The position numbers and the translations under genes were made by a program. From Omphiscola glabra (Eukaryota > Mollusca > Gastropoda > Lymnaeidae): DNA of 64,000 bases. Positions 11,598 to 22,494 of the stretch are shown here, one piece after another; the first letter of the stretch is position 1, and each line of letters starts with the position of its first letter. Below the pieces are notes generated by a model that did no database searches, was not told where the DNA came from, and was given only the letters and a program-made list of their open reading frames with translations. The stretch covers positions 25,297,010-25,361,009 of the forward strand of contig OZ024796.1 in assembly GCA_964017045.1 (NCBI GenBank), given 5' to 3'.

Positions 11598-11970
11598 TGA
11601 AGAGATATCTGCGCGTTTTTTGTTTTGTTTTTACCATGGCCGCCATCTTGGTTGCCACGACCCGCAAACTTCTCATAACTTATGTCCTAAATGTATCCCT
11701 AATCCTAACCTGAACCCTAAATCTATCCCTAAACCTATCTTGAACCCTAAACGTATCCCTAATATGGGTTTTAACCCTGTCGGAACCAGGGATTTGACCC
11801 TATCGGAACCAGGGATTTGACCCTATCAGAACCAGGGATTTGACCCTGTCGGAACCAGGGGTTTGACCCTGTCGGAACCAGGGATTTGACCCTGTCGGAA
11901 CCAGGGATTTGACCCTGTCGGAACCAGGGACACAACAAGCAAATGCCGTCATGGTGATATCTCTTCACAT
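11598..11970 (+). mobile_element. Dispersed element D with inverted ends (copy 1), enclosing a minisatellite
   Basis: TGAAGAGATATC near 11600 and GATATCTCTTCA near 11957 are perfect 12-bp inverted ends. Just inside lie ACCATGGCCGCCATCTTGG and a CCTAAA-rich stretch, both shared in reverse orientation with 19925-20140. No protein is encoded. It looks like a non-autonomous TIR element; the class is unknown. Confidence 0.6.
11774..11935. repeat. 23-bp minisatellite inside element D
   Basis: About seven copies of a unit with GTCGGAACCAGGGATTTGAC. The array sits between the element's inverted ends and is absent from the other copy. Confidence 0.9.
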
Positions 11971-12094
11971 TAGCCGATTGTTCTAGTATAAATCTTTTTC
12001 TAGATTCAATATGTTTCTAGATTATTATTTTTTTTATTATATTATTTTTTTTAAGGTTGTGTCATAATAGATATGGTTACGATATGTCCTACAG

Positions 12095-12375
12095 ACATGG
12101 ATTATATCTGTCATTCAGATATGGATAAGATTTGCCATTTAGATGTTGATTAGATTTGTCATTCAGATATGGATTAAATCTGTCAGTCAGATATGGATTA
12201 GGGTTGTCATTCAAATATGGATTTGTTTTGTGACTCGGATACGGATTAATTCTGTCAATGGGATATGGAAAAGGTTCTGTCATGCATATAAGGATTAGTT
12301 TTGTCACTGACTTCTGGAAAGGATCTGTCACACATATAAGCATTTTTTCTGTCACTGAGATATGGAAACGGCATG
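12095..12375. repeat. Degenerate 24-bp minisatellite, about 12 copies
   Basis: Variants of ATATGGATTAGATTTGTCAT. The high divergence suggests an older array than its neighbours. Confidence 0.85.
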
Positions 12376-12559
12376 TCACTTTGTACTAATTCTGCTATGT
12401 ATCAAAATCTCAAAGCGCCGTCTAAACAAAACGACTATTGGAATAACTAGTGTTTGCTGGCATCCGTCCGTCACGAGGTGACGATGGTATGGAATTCGCA
12501 GGACGAAATCCACAAGGCCTGAGATTATTCTTTCTAGGATTATTAGCTGGTTCCCAACA

Positions 12560-12810
12560 GTAAAGGGAACATCATGTGGATGATACAGCTTGGCACCAGT
12601 GGCGTCGCAGGAGTTGTCGGAATGTTTCATTGTATCAATGTTATCCGCCTTTCGGGACTCCATCTCCGGGTTTGAACTCTTAGATGAGTTGCCGTCCAAG
12701 GTTAACGAGTCCCATCCACCGGGGGTGCTGGTGGTATTTTTGCTTGACTGGGCTTTGAACTCCTGACCATCAGCTTGAGATTTGCTCAGTTTAGACCACT
12801 CGGCGACCCG
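12560..12810 (-). mobile_element. tRNA-derived SINE, head-containing copy
   Basis: On the minus strand the right end reads GGTCGCCGAGTGGTCTAAAC, matching a tRNA 5' arm with an A-box-like TGGTCTAAACTG. About 35 bases later comes a B-box-like AGTTCAAAGCC. The body (for example ATCTCCGGGTTTGA on the plus strand) is shared with 35649-36080. The left boundary is uncertain. Confidence 0.7.
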
Positions 12811-13299
12811 CAGCCTAAATAGTGTTTGACATGATGCTATATTACCGTTAGATTACTTCTTTGGCCAGCCTTGGAGCTATATTTCTTAAGTTCCCACCGA
12901 TGCGCTTAAAAAACAACTCCCTCGGACTTTTAAGCCCGAGATTAGAATGTTTGTCGTCACGCCACGATTCACAGCTCCTCGCTAGTTGACTCTTTGTTAA
13001 CTCTTTTTGTGGAAAAACATTATTTTTTTTTAGATCTTGGCTTTGATATATCGCGTTCTCAATTTTCATCTTAAAACAATAATTTGGCTTTTTTAAAAAA
13101 AAATATAAACAATTGTTCAGTGTGTAGCTCCCTTGAAACTTCGCTGTTGACCAACGATCAAACCCCTTTAGCATTTTGGCAGACATTTATATAAGTAGCC
13201 AAACAAATACCATTTATCAATACATTGCCGGCACCATGTTGGTTTTTAAAAAAAAAGGAATGACATGTAAGTTTAAGCAAAAACAAAAAATATGGAAAG
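12811..13299. other. Unassigned DNA
   Basis: No gene or element was recognised. Confidence 0.35.
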
Positions 13300-13307
13300 A
13301 TCTAGAG

Positions 13308-13510
13308 CAGTGGTTCTCAACCTTCATAAAGCGGCGACCCTTTAACACAGTTCCTCGTGTCGTGGCGACCCCCCAAACACAACATTATTTTAATTATACT
13401 TCATAACTCTATAGAGCATATGTGTTTTCAGGTGGTCTTAGGCGACCCCCTGGGAAAGGGTCATTCGACGACCTCCAAAGGTGTCGCCACCCACAGGTTG
13501 AGAACCGCTG
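13308..13510 (-). mobile_element. SPIN/URR1-like hAT MITE, copy 2
   Basis: Termini are CAGTGGTTCTCAACC and GGTTGAGAACCGCTG. The flanking 8 bp, ATCTAGAG at 13300-13307 and 13511-13518, are identical and have TA central. This is a clean insertion. Confidence 0.92.
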
Positions 13511-13969
13511 ATCTAGAGGTTTTCAGCTCTGTGAACGTGCAGTGGTTCCTCTTGATTTCATTTCGCTCCCCACTGGTGCAGTTGTCCTTTTAGAGGGTGA
13601 CCAGGACATTTAAAACCGCATTCGCGTCACGGGTGTCCAAAAATAAACCAATTATTAGCGGTGACCAGGAGATCCGTTTGGATTATCGTTAAGCCGGATT
13701 GGATTAATTATAATTCTTTTTTTTTTTCTTAAGTCCTTGATTTATGCCTGAATCTCAGATGTACTTGATCTGTGGAATAACTGATTTATTTTTTTTTAAA
13801 TAATTTAAATTGCGCAGTCTTAAACTTTACTGGTTTCAGCTCACGACAAACCCAGACAGATGTCCAAAAAAGAACCGTGCTGCCCTGATCAAATCAGGCT
13901 AATCCTTGTAATGTAATTCACCATTTTCGTTTTTAAAAGTTTGCATTTGCATTGAGATTTTTATGTTTT

Positions 13970-14165
13970 ATGCACTTTCGAAACCCACCTCCGACACCAA
14001 CTGCACTTTCGAAACCCACCTCTGACATAAACAGCACTTTCGAAACCCACCTCCGACATAAACAGCACTTTGGGAAACCCACCTCTGACATAAACTGCAC
14101 TTTCGAAACCCACCTCTGACATAAACAGCACTTTGGAAACCCACCTCTGACATAAACAGCACTCT
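13970..14165. repeat. 31-bp minisatellite, about 6 copies
   Basis: Units include CTTTCGAAACCCACCTCTGA. The minus-strand open frames here are array translations. Confidence 0.92.
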
Positions 14166-14326
14166 TTACCGCACTATTAATTACTAACACCACCCACCCC
14201 CCCCCCTTTTTTTCCCTTTCGCATCTCAGCCGAAGCTGGATTCAAGGTCAAATATGGGGTGGCCATAGAAGTCTATAAATAACTAATGTAAACAACTTAC
14301 GTAAGTCATGGCGGATTGCCCTAGAT

Positions 14327-14483
14327 CAGCGGTTCTCAACCTGTGGGTCGCCTAAGACCATCTGAAAACACATATACTATACAGTTATGAAGTAGAAACA
14401 AAAATAATTTCGTGGCTGGGGGTCGCCACAACATAAAGGACTATATTAAAGGGTCGCGGCATTAATAAGGTTGAGAACCGCTG
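14327..14483 (+). mobile_element. SPIN/URR1-like hAT MITE, copy 3 (short)
   Basis: Termini are CAGCGGTTCTCAACC and GGTTGAGAACCGCTG, flanked by identical CCCTAGAT at 14319-14326 and 14484-14491 (TA central). It lacks part of the GC-rich left interior seen in the longer copies. Confidence 0.92.
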
Positions 14484-14491
14484 CCCTAGAT

Positions 14492-14995
14492 ATTGACCCT
14501 AAGAAGAATTCATGGAAGTAAATCAACATATTGTTTTAATGTTCATTTAAATCAGTCTATTACAGCTAGTACCACTAAAGAAATTAGTCCGATTCACGAT
14601 TTCATATTTATTAATTATTATTATTTTCTTTAAGTGTTCTAATCATTTTCTTAGGGCTGTAACTCACTATAGGCTGGGGGTGGGAATGGTGTGGCGGAGG
14701 GTTCGCCCCCATCTGGTAGACGAGATAGAAGGCGAAGCAGGGCGCTCTTTAATAGGGTCTACTATACGCCCACTGGGTGTTAGTTTCTGGTAACCATATT
14801 AGGTCATATTTTTTTTGAAAGTTTGATTGGTCCATGCCCAGGGCCTACATGTCAATGTATCAAACACCCCCCCCCTTTTTTCCGCTCACGCACGCACACA
14901 CAACCAGACAAAGATCCTTTAAAAATGCTACATACTTACATATAAGACGTGAATTTGGTGTTGGGCAAAACTGAAGTTACTATAGCCACGGTCCA
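14492..14995. other. Unassigned DNA
   Basis: A C run near 14865 only. No gene was recognised. Confidence 0.35.
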
Positions 14996-14997
14996 AC

Positions 14998-15090
14998 GTC
15001 CGTACCATGTTCTCTGTTTACCGTAACATGTTCTCTGTTTACCATAACATGTTCTCTGTTTACTGTAACATGTTCTCTGTTTACCGTAAC
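14998..15090. repeat. 21-bp minisatellite, 4-5 copies
   Basis: Copies of CCGTAACATGTTCTCTGTTT. Confidence 0.9.
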
Positions 15091-15094
15091 AAAT

Positions 15095-16075
15095 TTGCCA
15101 CCCCGGGTACGTGCCTGTCTGTGCTCGGCTGAGAGAAGGCAATCTATGGTGGAAGACAGAAAATGTGATAACCTGATACAGGATCATGTAAGCACGCCCT
15201 ACCACCACCCCCACCCCACCCCTGACACCAAGCTGTAGAAGAATTGGGGACGCATTATATAACAGAAGACAAGAATAAATATTCCTTGAAAAAATCCGTT
15301 TTTATTTTTTCGTACTATCCTTATAACACAGTGTGACACAGAATGCTTTAAGCTTAGCAGATTTTCTAGATGTAACGTACGGACACAAAGGATCACACCA
15401 ACGGGAACCATACCGGCGGGGGGCGTTGTTCTTGACTTTTTTTTGCCACTAAAAAAAACAAACTCGTATGTAAAGGAAGCTTTTCCTCCCCCCCCCCCTC
15501 TCCCTCCAATCCCCATAAAAATCATCAAAGAAATCAAATAATTGAACTGATAATTTTGACGTCTCAGGAATTAAAAAAATGTGTCACGGGTTTATTTGGC
15601 ATAAGCGCCGGGAATCGAAACAATTTAGGAACCACTGAACCAGCACATTGAAGATACTGTGGACGAAATATTACTGTAATACTGCTATTACCGAGTTTCT
15701 ATTGAAGCGATATCTAATTAGTTCATTTGTGAAAGAAATAGCAACATTATAACAATAATTCCTACACAACATTGCGTGATATTGTTACAGCATTGGAGAT
15801 ATAAATGTGCTTATTTTGGACTGTCAAATGGAGCTGAAACTATTCACTGCGCTGGCCTTTGCGGAGAAATAAGATAAGACAAATGGAAATAAGACAAGGA
15901 AATGTCGTCGCTGCCAAAAGTACGGACAAGCCGGACGATGGGTACAGATGTGGGGGGGGGGGGGGATGTCGAAAATACAAACTGTTCATACTAAATACGG
16001 ACGTCTGGTAACCCTACAGAATGTGCTGCTAGAAACATCACAGAATCCTTGAATATTTTCTTACTTGACACGGGG
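15095..16075. other. Unassigned DNA
   Basis: Homopolymer C and G runs near 15490 and 15952. No gene was recognised. Confidence 0.35.
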
Positions 16076-16077
16076 CC

Positions 16078-16256
16078 AGTGGCGTAGCTAATATTAGTGC
16101 TTCCCGGGGCGGCTCAAGCTTTTTGTAGCCCTCCCCGCCTTTTTTTTTTTTTTTATTTTTTTTTTTTTGGAACGAATAATTTCTTCAGTAGTCCGAAAAT
16201 GCCTCCCATAAATGGAACGGAAAAGAGTGCCACCTGGGACGTACCGCCCCCTCAGT
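16078..16256. mobile_element. Possible worn MITE with CAGTGGCGTAGC end
   Basis: The left end CCAGTGGCGTAGCTAA matches the terminal motif of the elements at 47843 and 48593, and the right part GGGACGTACCGCCCCC may be the decayed other end. No target duplication was found. Confidence 0.35.
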
Positions 16257-16629
16257 CCTGCGGTGCACAAGGCACAGGTCTTAATATATATATATATATA
16301 TATATATCTTTAGCAAATTCAGTTGTTGTTGGTTTTTTTTTCAGTTATTATAAAGTAGTAGCAATCCAAATGACGTTAATTTCAATTGGGGTGACTGGAT
16401 CACATTTGTACTATGAGATAGTGTACTTAAAAATCCCGCACACACCGAATGTAAACATCGATATTAACAGACTGTATACCGTTTCCTGTCAAGCCAATGT
16501 CAGCTACGTTCTTGTAGTCTGTCATTTTTTTATCTATGTTAGTCTTCATTCTCTGTTGTTTGTTGTTGTTTTGTGTTGTTGCTGTTGTTGTTGTTGTCCG
16601 TTGTTCTGCACCCTCTTTTTTCAGGTTTT

Positions 16630-16795
16630 CCCCTACCCTGCATGCTACCCTGTGTGCTACCCTGTATGCTAACCTATGTGCTACACTGTATGCTACCTTG
16701 TGTGCTACCCTGTGTGCTAGCCTGTGTTCTACCATGTGTGCTACCCTGTGTGCTACACTATGTGCTACCCTGTGTGCTACCCTGTGTGCTATATT
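16630..16795. repeat. 12-bp minisatellite, about 13 copies
   Basis: Copies of CTACCCTGTGTG. Confidence 0.93.
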
Positions 16796-17099
16796 TCTTA
16801 TTGCTTCTTCCTGAACGCCCCCTCCCCAAATTACACTTGTAACACGCCCTAGTGGTCTGAATGAAATTCATTTACATCCCGTTCATACCAAACCCAATTT
16901 TAATCCCAAGCTCTTATCCACAGTACACATGCACCTTTAATTTTTAAAAAGACCTTTAATTTGTTCTTCATGAATAGATCTGAGATGATATGTTGCTTTT
17001 GAAAGCTGTGCACTTTTATCACAGCAAATATGCCTCGTTGGAATAAACCTGTTAGTGGACGGAGAATAAGCGTTCACAAGAGTCGTGCACTGCTGGACT

Positions 17100-17410
17100 A
17101 ATGCAAATGTGCCGTGTACTCCTATAAACTATTACTTGAGATTTGTCGTGTACCCTTACAAACTACTACTTGAGATTTGTCGTGTACCCTTACAAACTAT
17201 ACTACTTGAGATGTGCCGTGTACTCCTACAAAATACTTCTACTGATGTGTCGTGTACTCCTACAAAATACTTCTACTGATATGTCGTGTCCCCCCTACAA
17301 ACTACTACTTGAGGTGTGTCGTGTACTCCTACAAACTGCTACTTCAGATGTGCCATGTACTCCTACAAAATACTTCTACTGATGTGTCGTGTATCTCTAC
17401 AAACTACTAC
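17100..17410. repeat. Imperfect minisatellite of about 33 bp, 9 copies
   Basis: Units contain GTGTCGTGTACTCCTACAAA followed by TACTTCTACTGAT or CTACTACTTGAGAT variants. Unit length varies slightly. Confidence 0.85.
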
Positions 17411-17689
17411 TTCTGATATTGTACTTCAATAGGGCCGACCACCAGGGCATGCGGACTTTTCAATTTGTGCGATTGTGGCCAGCACGAACACACTCAGCCG
17501 GGTGAATTTGGAGCACAAGCTTATTCTGACCTATAACACCTTGTACCCACATGGTTTGAATGTCATGTCTCTATTCACTGTTTGAACCTGGCTCCGCCCC
17601 TCCACGTCACGACCTATCGCAGTGGACTTATTTCTCCTCTTTTCTTTCCCTCTTCCCTATTTAACCTTTCTCCCACTTACTCTCTGTCA

Positions 17690-17875
17690 CTTATCTTTTG
17701 CTACCCTCTTGGATACTATTTCTGAGCTAAGTGCTATATTATATATTTTTTGATACATTTTATTCGTGTTTCTGTTTGTTCGCTGATGAAGGCTTCCTGC
17801 CGACACGTTCGTTGTTTTGTTGCGTTCCTTTTATCAGGTTTAACCTTACTGTGTTTTACTAATTTCCTACTTCTG
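17690..17875 (+). repeat. Dispersed repeat family C, copy 2
   Basis: It shares CTAAGTGCTAT, TTCGCTGATGAAGGCTTCC and ACACGTTCGTTGTTTTGTTG with the minus-strand copy at 9370-9595. Confidence 0.6.
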
Positions 17876-17879
17876 ATAT

Positions 17880-18865
17880 GTCGTGTTGTTGTGTTTTAAA
17901 CGGTCTATGTCGTCATTGGTCAAATATAGAGGAGCAAATATGCGACTTTAATATTGGACTATGGTCCCCTTAAGTAGGGCGCGTCCATGGAGTATTGGAG
18001 CGCTGACTTTATTCCAGGTGTTAAGAAGCAATTAAGAAATCAACGGTAAGAGAAGAGGGGGCGGCCAGGGTCCGTTTGTTGACTTTTGGGATCATTTAAT
18101 CAGACTCCTGTGTAGGAAGGATCAGAAAACTGATCTTGTTTTTTAAAATACATTTTAATTTTAAAATAAACCAGTTTGAACGAACGGATTGTAACTAAGT
18201 GTCAAATCGTTTTCAATTACATTGTACTCGATTTCGCAATCAGGGATTGCCCCATTGAATCTTTTTTAAACGTAGCACCATTTTAATCATAATCGATTAT
18301 TCGACGATTCGTCCTATGGCGTTATGTTTCTAGGAATGAATAATACAACTCTGCCTGAAATCCAATGGTCTGATTTATGCAGCAACGTCACGTCAATGGA
18401 GTTACAACCCCTCACCACACACACACACACACACTTTTTTTTTTTTTAAATTTCGCCTCTCACTACCTGCCGGTGACTACAATGTCTAAATATAGCGAAC
18501 TGTTCTTATCAAATGTTCATTTGCAGTTACACTAAAGTTGTGTCTCACAAAATACGTTCGTTGAGAGACGATAAGCAGAGGTGTAGCCATGATAAAGTAG
18601 CACCAGTATTATGTTTCAATAATAATAATAATAGTTAAATGAATTTTGTCATTATTATCTCCTGGGGATGATGGGACAATCTTTTTTTTTTTTATGAAAA
18701 TTTTTTTTTTTTAATGATTCAACCACAGGTAATAAATACATTTGACGATTTGTAAAAAAAAAAAGGCGTAATAAAAGAAGACAAAGTTGTTTGTTAAAGA
18801 ATTTTTTTTATTATTATTTATGTAACGGCACGCGAATGATTCGGTAACTTGATCAATTATTGAAT
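17880..18865. other. Unassigned DNA
   Basis: A short CA repeat at 18417-18435 and T runs were seen. No gene was recognised. Confidence 0.35.
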
Positions 18866-18867
18866 GA

Positions 18868-19225
18868 CTAGCTACAGCCCGCCAAATAATGGCCCGGAGA
18901 GGGGGTGGGGGGAATGCGTGAACTTCCAATCTACTAAAGTTATTTCACAAAACATGTATTAAAGCAGTGGTTCTCAAACTTTCTAATGCCCGCGACCCTT
19001 TATTACAGGTCATCATGTTGTTGCGACCCCCAGCCACAAAACTATTTTCGTTGATACTTTAAAACAGTAGAGTATATGTTTTTTTTCCAGATCGTCTTTG
19101 GCGACCCCTGTGAACTGGTCGTGCGATCCCCCAAACGGGTCGCGACCCACAGGTTGAGAACCGCTGTATTAAAATAACGCACTTTATAAGAATCCCAATT
19201 AGTGTTGCATCCCCCACACCCATGT
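18868..19225 (-). mobile_element. Non-autonomous Helitron-like element, interrupted
   Basis: Read on the minus strand, the 3' end is GGCGGGCTGTAGCTAG followed by a host T, fitting the known Helitron end (CTRR, insertion between A and T). The body resembles copies at 37718, 41439 and 59777, from GCGTGAACTTCC to AAGAATCCCAAT. It is split by a SPIN-like MITE at 18965-19166. Confidence 0.7.
18965..19166 (-). mobile_element. SPIN/URR1-like hAT MITE, copy 4, inside a Helitron
   Basis: Termini CAGTGGTTCTCAAAC and GGTTGAGAACCGCTG are flanked by TATTAAAG and TATTAAAA (7 of 8, TA central). Removing it restores the Helitron body. Confidence 0.9.
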
Positions 19226-19370
19226 ACGCCAACGTACTTAAAAAAAAATTATATTAATATTCCATTGTCCCAACACTTTTGTAAACCGCAAAATCATCAC
19301 ATCATAATTAATTTATTACTATATCCGTACAATAAAAGCAAATATAACGCGCCCCGGAACTAAATAATAA

Positions 19371-19810
19371 ACGTCACAGAATATATGGGAGATACGTAAT
19401 ATGGTAGTTATTATTTATGTAATATACAGATTTATACAGATACGTAGACATATGCAAAAGAGACATGAAGGCGGCCAACATCAACATCTCAAATTGGGAG
19501 GACCTGGCGGAGGATCGATCCACATGGCAGGGCATCGTGAAGGCAGGATCACTAAGTGCCGAGGAGCTCTACAGGGCGGAACAGGCTGTAAAGAGAGCGC
19601 AGAGAAAGGCCAGAAAACACTGCTCCACCGCATTCGTGTGTGGGACATACAAAAGAGACTGCCACTCGAGGATCGGTCTCACTAGCCACACCAAGAGCTG
19701 CAATCAGAAAAGATAAATCTATCGTCTCTCGTAGACGGAAAGATGCCATACCATACAGATTTATGGGACTTGGGACAAAATGACCAATCAGAGGAGAGCC
19801 AGAAAAAAAA
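19371..19810 (+). mobile_element. LTR-like dispersed repeat, split by a LINE fragment
   Basis: The left part (GTCACAGAATATATGGGAG) and right part (GGGACTTGGGACAAAATGACCA) are adjacent in a second copy at 39512-39640. The class is uncertain; the TGTCAC start in the other copy hints at an LTR. Confidence 0.55.
19436..19752 (+). pseudogene. 5'-truncated LINE retrotransposon, C-terminal tail
   Basis: The frame RYVDICKRDMKAAN, then EDRSTWQ, then an arginine- and lysine-rich helix, then RDCHSRIGLTSHTKSC and a stop (about 19437-19716) is the typical tail of a LINE polyprotein, ending in a zinc-finger-like Cys/His cluster. The reverse transcriptase is missing, as expected from 5' truncation during target-primed insertion. 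ATACAGATTTAT at 19424-19435 and 19753-19764 is a perfect 12-bp target duplication. The remaining reading frame is intact. Confidence 0.8.
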
Positions 19811-19924
19811 AACAGGAAATGGAGGGTTGAATTATATGACCGTTGATTCACAATATTTCTTATGTTTCAAGTGAAGATTTATAGTGTGTTAACACTTTTT
19901 ATCAAGAACAGAAAAAATGTAGGC

Positions 19925-20140
19925 TAATTAAGATAGATCGTACCTCATTTCATTAGGTTAGGTTTAAGGATAGATTTAGGGTTCAGGTTAGGTTTAGGTA
20001 TAGATTTAGGGTTTAGGTTAGGTTTAGGGATACATTTAGGAAATTTTTTATCTATTTTTTAACGTTTTGTTCTTAATTTTACGGGTCACGGCAACCAAGT
20101 TGGCGGACATGGTAAAAAAAAAACACTGTACGATCTATTC
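19925..20140 (-). mobile_element. Dispersed element D, copy 2
   Basis: In reverse it carries ACCATGTCCGCCAACTTGG, then CCTAAA-rich repeats. Inverted ends around GATAGATCGTACC (near 19930) and GTACGATCTATTCGAA (near 20127) match each other and copy 1. No minisatellite of 23-bp type is present. Confidence 0.6.
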
Positions 20141-20659
20141 GAATTTACCAAAATTTACCAAGAAGCTAGTATTGAAGTTCATCATATGATACATTCCAAG
20201 TGTTTTTGGTTTTTCTCTAATGAGATTCATTTCTCACTGTGAATGTCACTGAACGTGATACGACGTGTTAATAAAATAGCCACTTTTATTTAGACCACTT
20301 CGCATCTGTTATGATTGTGATTGTGACAATAATACTAATAACATTCTAATGTCCCACCCGCTTATTTCACTTACTATTTCTGTAAAACAAAAGAAAATAT
20401 TACGCACAAAACGCACTCGCGATATTTTTCAAGAATGTCATTTTAGCGCAGTTAAAGCGATTTTTATTTCGTGAAATAAGTGGTATCTGGTTGCCTTAAA
20501 AATATTTTTTGGTGTTTGGGGTAAGGCTGAAAATTTGACAGAATGTGTTGTCATCCGCAACAAGTCTGTGCGCCAAGTTTCAGCCCGGTTGCATTAACTT
20601 AAAAAAAAAACCAAGTTAATATAAAGGATTTACAAAATTTGACTCGAAATGGATGAATC
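20141..20659. other. Unassigned DNA
   Basis: Nothing was recognised. Confidence 0.35.
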
Positions 20660-20667
20660 ATATAGAC

Positions 20668-20866
20668 CAGCAGTTCTCAACCTGTGGGTCGCGACGCCTT
20701 TGGGGGTCGAACGACCCTTTCCTAGGGGTCGTCTAAGACTAATCGGAAAACATTTATACACTACAGTTATATAGTGGCAACACAGATAAGTTTGTGGTTC
20801 GGGGGTTGCCACAAAATGAGGAACTGTCTTAAAGGGTCGCGGCATTAGGAAGGTTGAGAACCACTG
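20668..20866 (+). mobile_element. SPIN/URR1-like hAT MITE, copy 5
   Basis: Termini CAGCAGTTCTCAACC and GGTTGAGAACCACTG. Identical 8-bp flanks ATATAGAC at 20660-20667 and 20867-20874, TA central. Confidence 0.93.
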
Positions 20867-20874
20867 ATATAGAC

Positions 20875-22116
20875 GAAGTGTGTGAAGCGGACAAAAAGTA
20901 AAACAGACAAAGTCGGTGAAACAAATGCCATTCATGTCAAACATTTTTTGGTTAGGGTGTGTTAAAAAATCGCTTATAGGGAGGACCCTCCACACCTGTG
21001 TTTTGTTGTCAACAAGAAATTCAATGTCATAAAACCCCATTGAAGCATGAAATCACAACCTATAGGATCAGAGGTTATTGGGCACCGGGTCAGAGTTCAG
21101 GACTTTTATTTATTGTTTTATGCAATGTGTCAGAATTGTGTCATTTGAATACACTGGCTTGGAGTTAGGGATTCGACTACACTGTTTTCGTTTCGAAAGT
21201 CGACGATACTCTCATGACTGAGAGTCAAGAAAGCTATTTGATTGGTGTACGGTAGTCGAGATTAAACAGGGTCAAAGTTCAGGAATCGAACACACCGGGG
21301 CTGGAAATATGGCATGTCGATTACTCTGGCAGTTGAATGCATTGGATAAGAGTGCAAATTGTTGTTCACGCGTCTGGTTCTTACTGTGGCCTAAACAAAA
21401 TATCCGCAGACGTGAAAGCTTCTCCATTCAGATAGGGACAGTTAATGTTCACAACGGCCGGAGCTGAACTGAGCGATATCAAGTGAATGTACACTACACG
21501 GACATAACACTATACGGACATAGATATGTTGAACGTACTAAATGTATTACAAACTGGGGTAAATGGTTATGTATAGAGATATCCTCCTCGTGAACATCAG
21601 CATCCGATTTCCAGGGTATGAACCTTTGATAGCACAGTAACATTTCTCAGGAGTTACACAGTTCTGTAACAAAAAAAGAGACGGATACATATTCAGTCCA
21701 GAAACAAAATACAAAAATACACGGCAAAGTGTCAGAACTTCATTTTTTAAATATATATATATATATATAATTTTTATATAAGATTAGTTTAGCGGTGCAG
21801 CATTCAAAAACTTTTAGAATACCTGAAAAGATGTGTTTGTAAAGTGGATATGTCAAGTGGATATTGTCAGTTGGGCATATACCTTCCAACTTTGCCAGGA
21901 TATAACGTCATAACCTTAGAGTTCTTAAGTTTCTGTGAACGGAAAAGATCCGCAAATAACAAGGTATGTAAACCAAAAAAAAATTTTTTTTTAATGAATC
22001 GCACGTGTGTAATGCATTACTTGTTGTTGTGTGTTTTTGTACTCGAGGTCAAATCAAATGAAAGAAGAAAAGATATATGATTACTTTACATAATACACTG
22101 TACAATAAAGCACCAT

Positions 22117-22148
<32 letters not shown>

Positions 22149-22149
22149 A
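20875..22149. other. Unassigned DNA
   Basis: TA microsatellites near 21752 and 22117. The open frame at 21844-22080 lacks recognisable motifs. Confidence 0.35.
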
Positions 22150-22337
22150 CAGGGCCGACCCTAACAATTGCGGGGCCCTATGCGAAACGGATTGCGCGGG
22201 ACCCAGTCTGGATAGGAATAAGGATAACAAGTGAAAATTAAGATTTTGTATTACAAAATAAATTCGGGGCGGGGGCCTATGAAAGTGCGGGGGCCCACTG
22301 CGGTCGCATAGGTTGCAGTGGCCTAAGGCCGGCCCTG
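22150..22337. mobile_element. hAT-type MITE, family 4
   Basis: The ends CAGGGCCGACCCTAA and AAGGCCGGCCCTG are inverted repeats. Flanks TATGTGTA and TATATATA (6 of 8) lie in a TA microsatellite, so the duplication is weak evidence. Confidence 0.65.
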
Positions 22338-22494
22338 TATATATAGTGAGTCATGACCCCCAGGAACAGAAAATGTGTTCGACTCCGTCCCGACCAAAAG
22401 ACACGTATTGTTTTTCTGGTGCCCGATACAAACTGTTTCCGGAAAGGGGTTTGAATTCAATTTGTACGAAGGAATGTTATTCTAACGGAATTTT

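Noticed and set aside
12740..12810. A possible tRNA gene on the minus strand
   Set aside because: A-box-like and B-box-like motifs exist, but the acceptor stem and cloverleaf are incomplete and the body is shared with another copy at 36 kb, so it is a SINE head.
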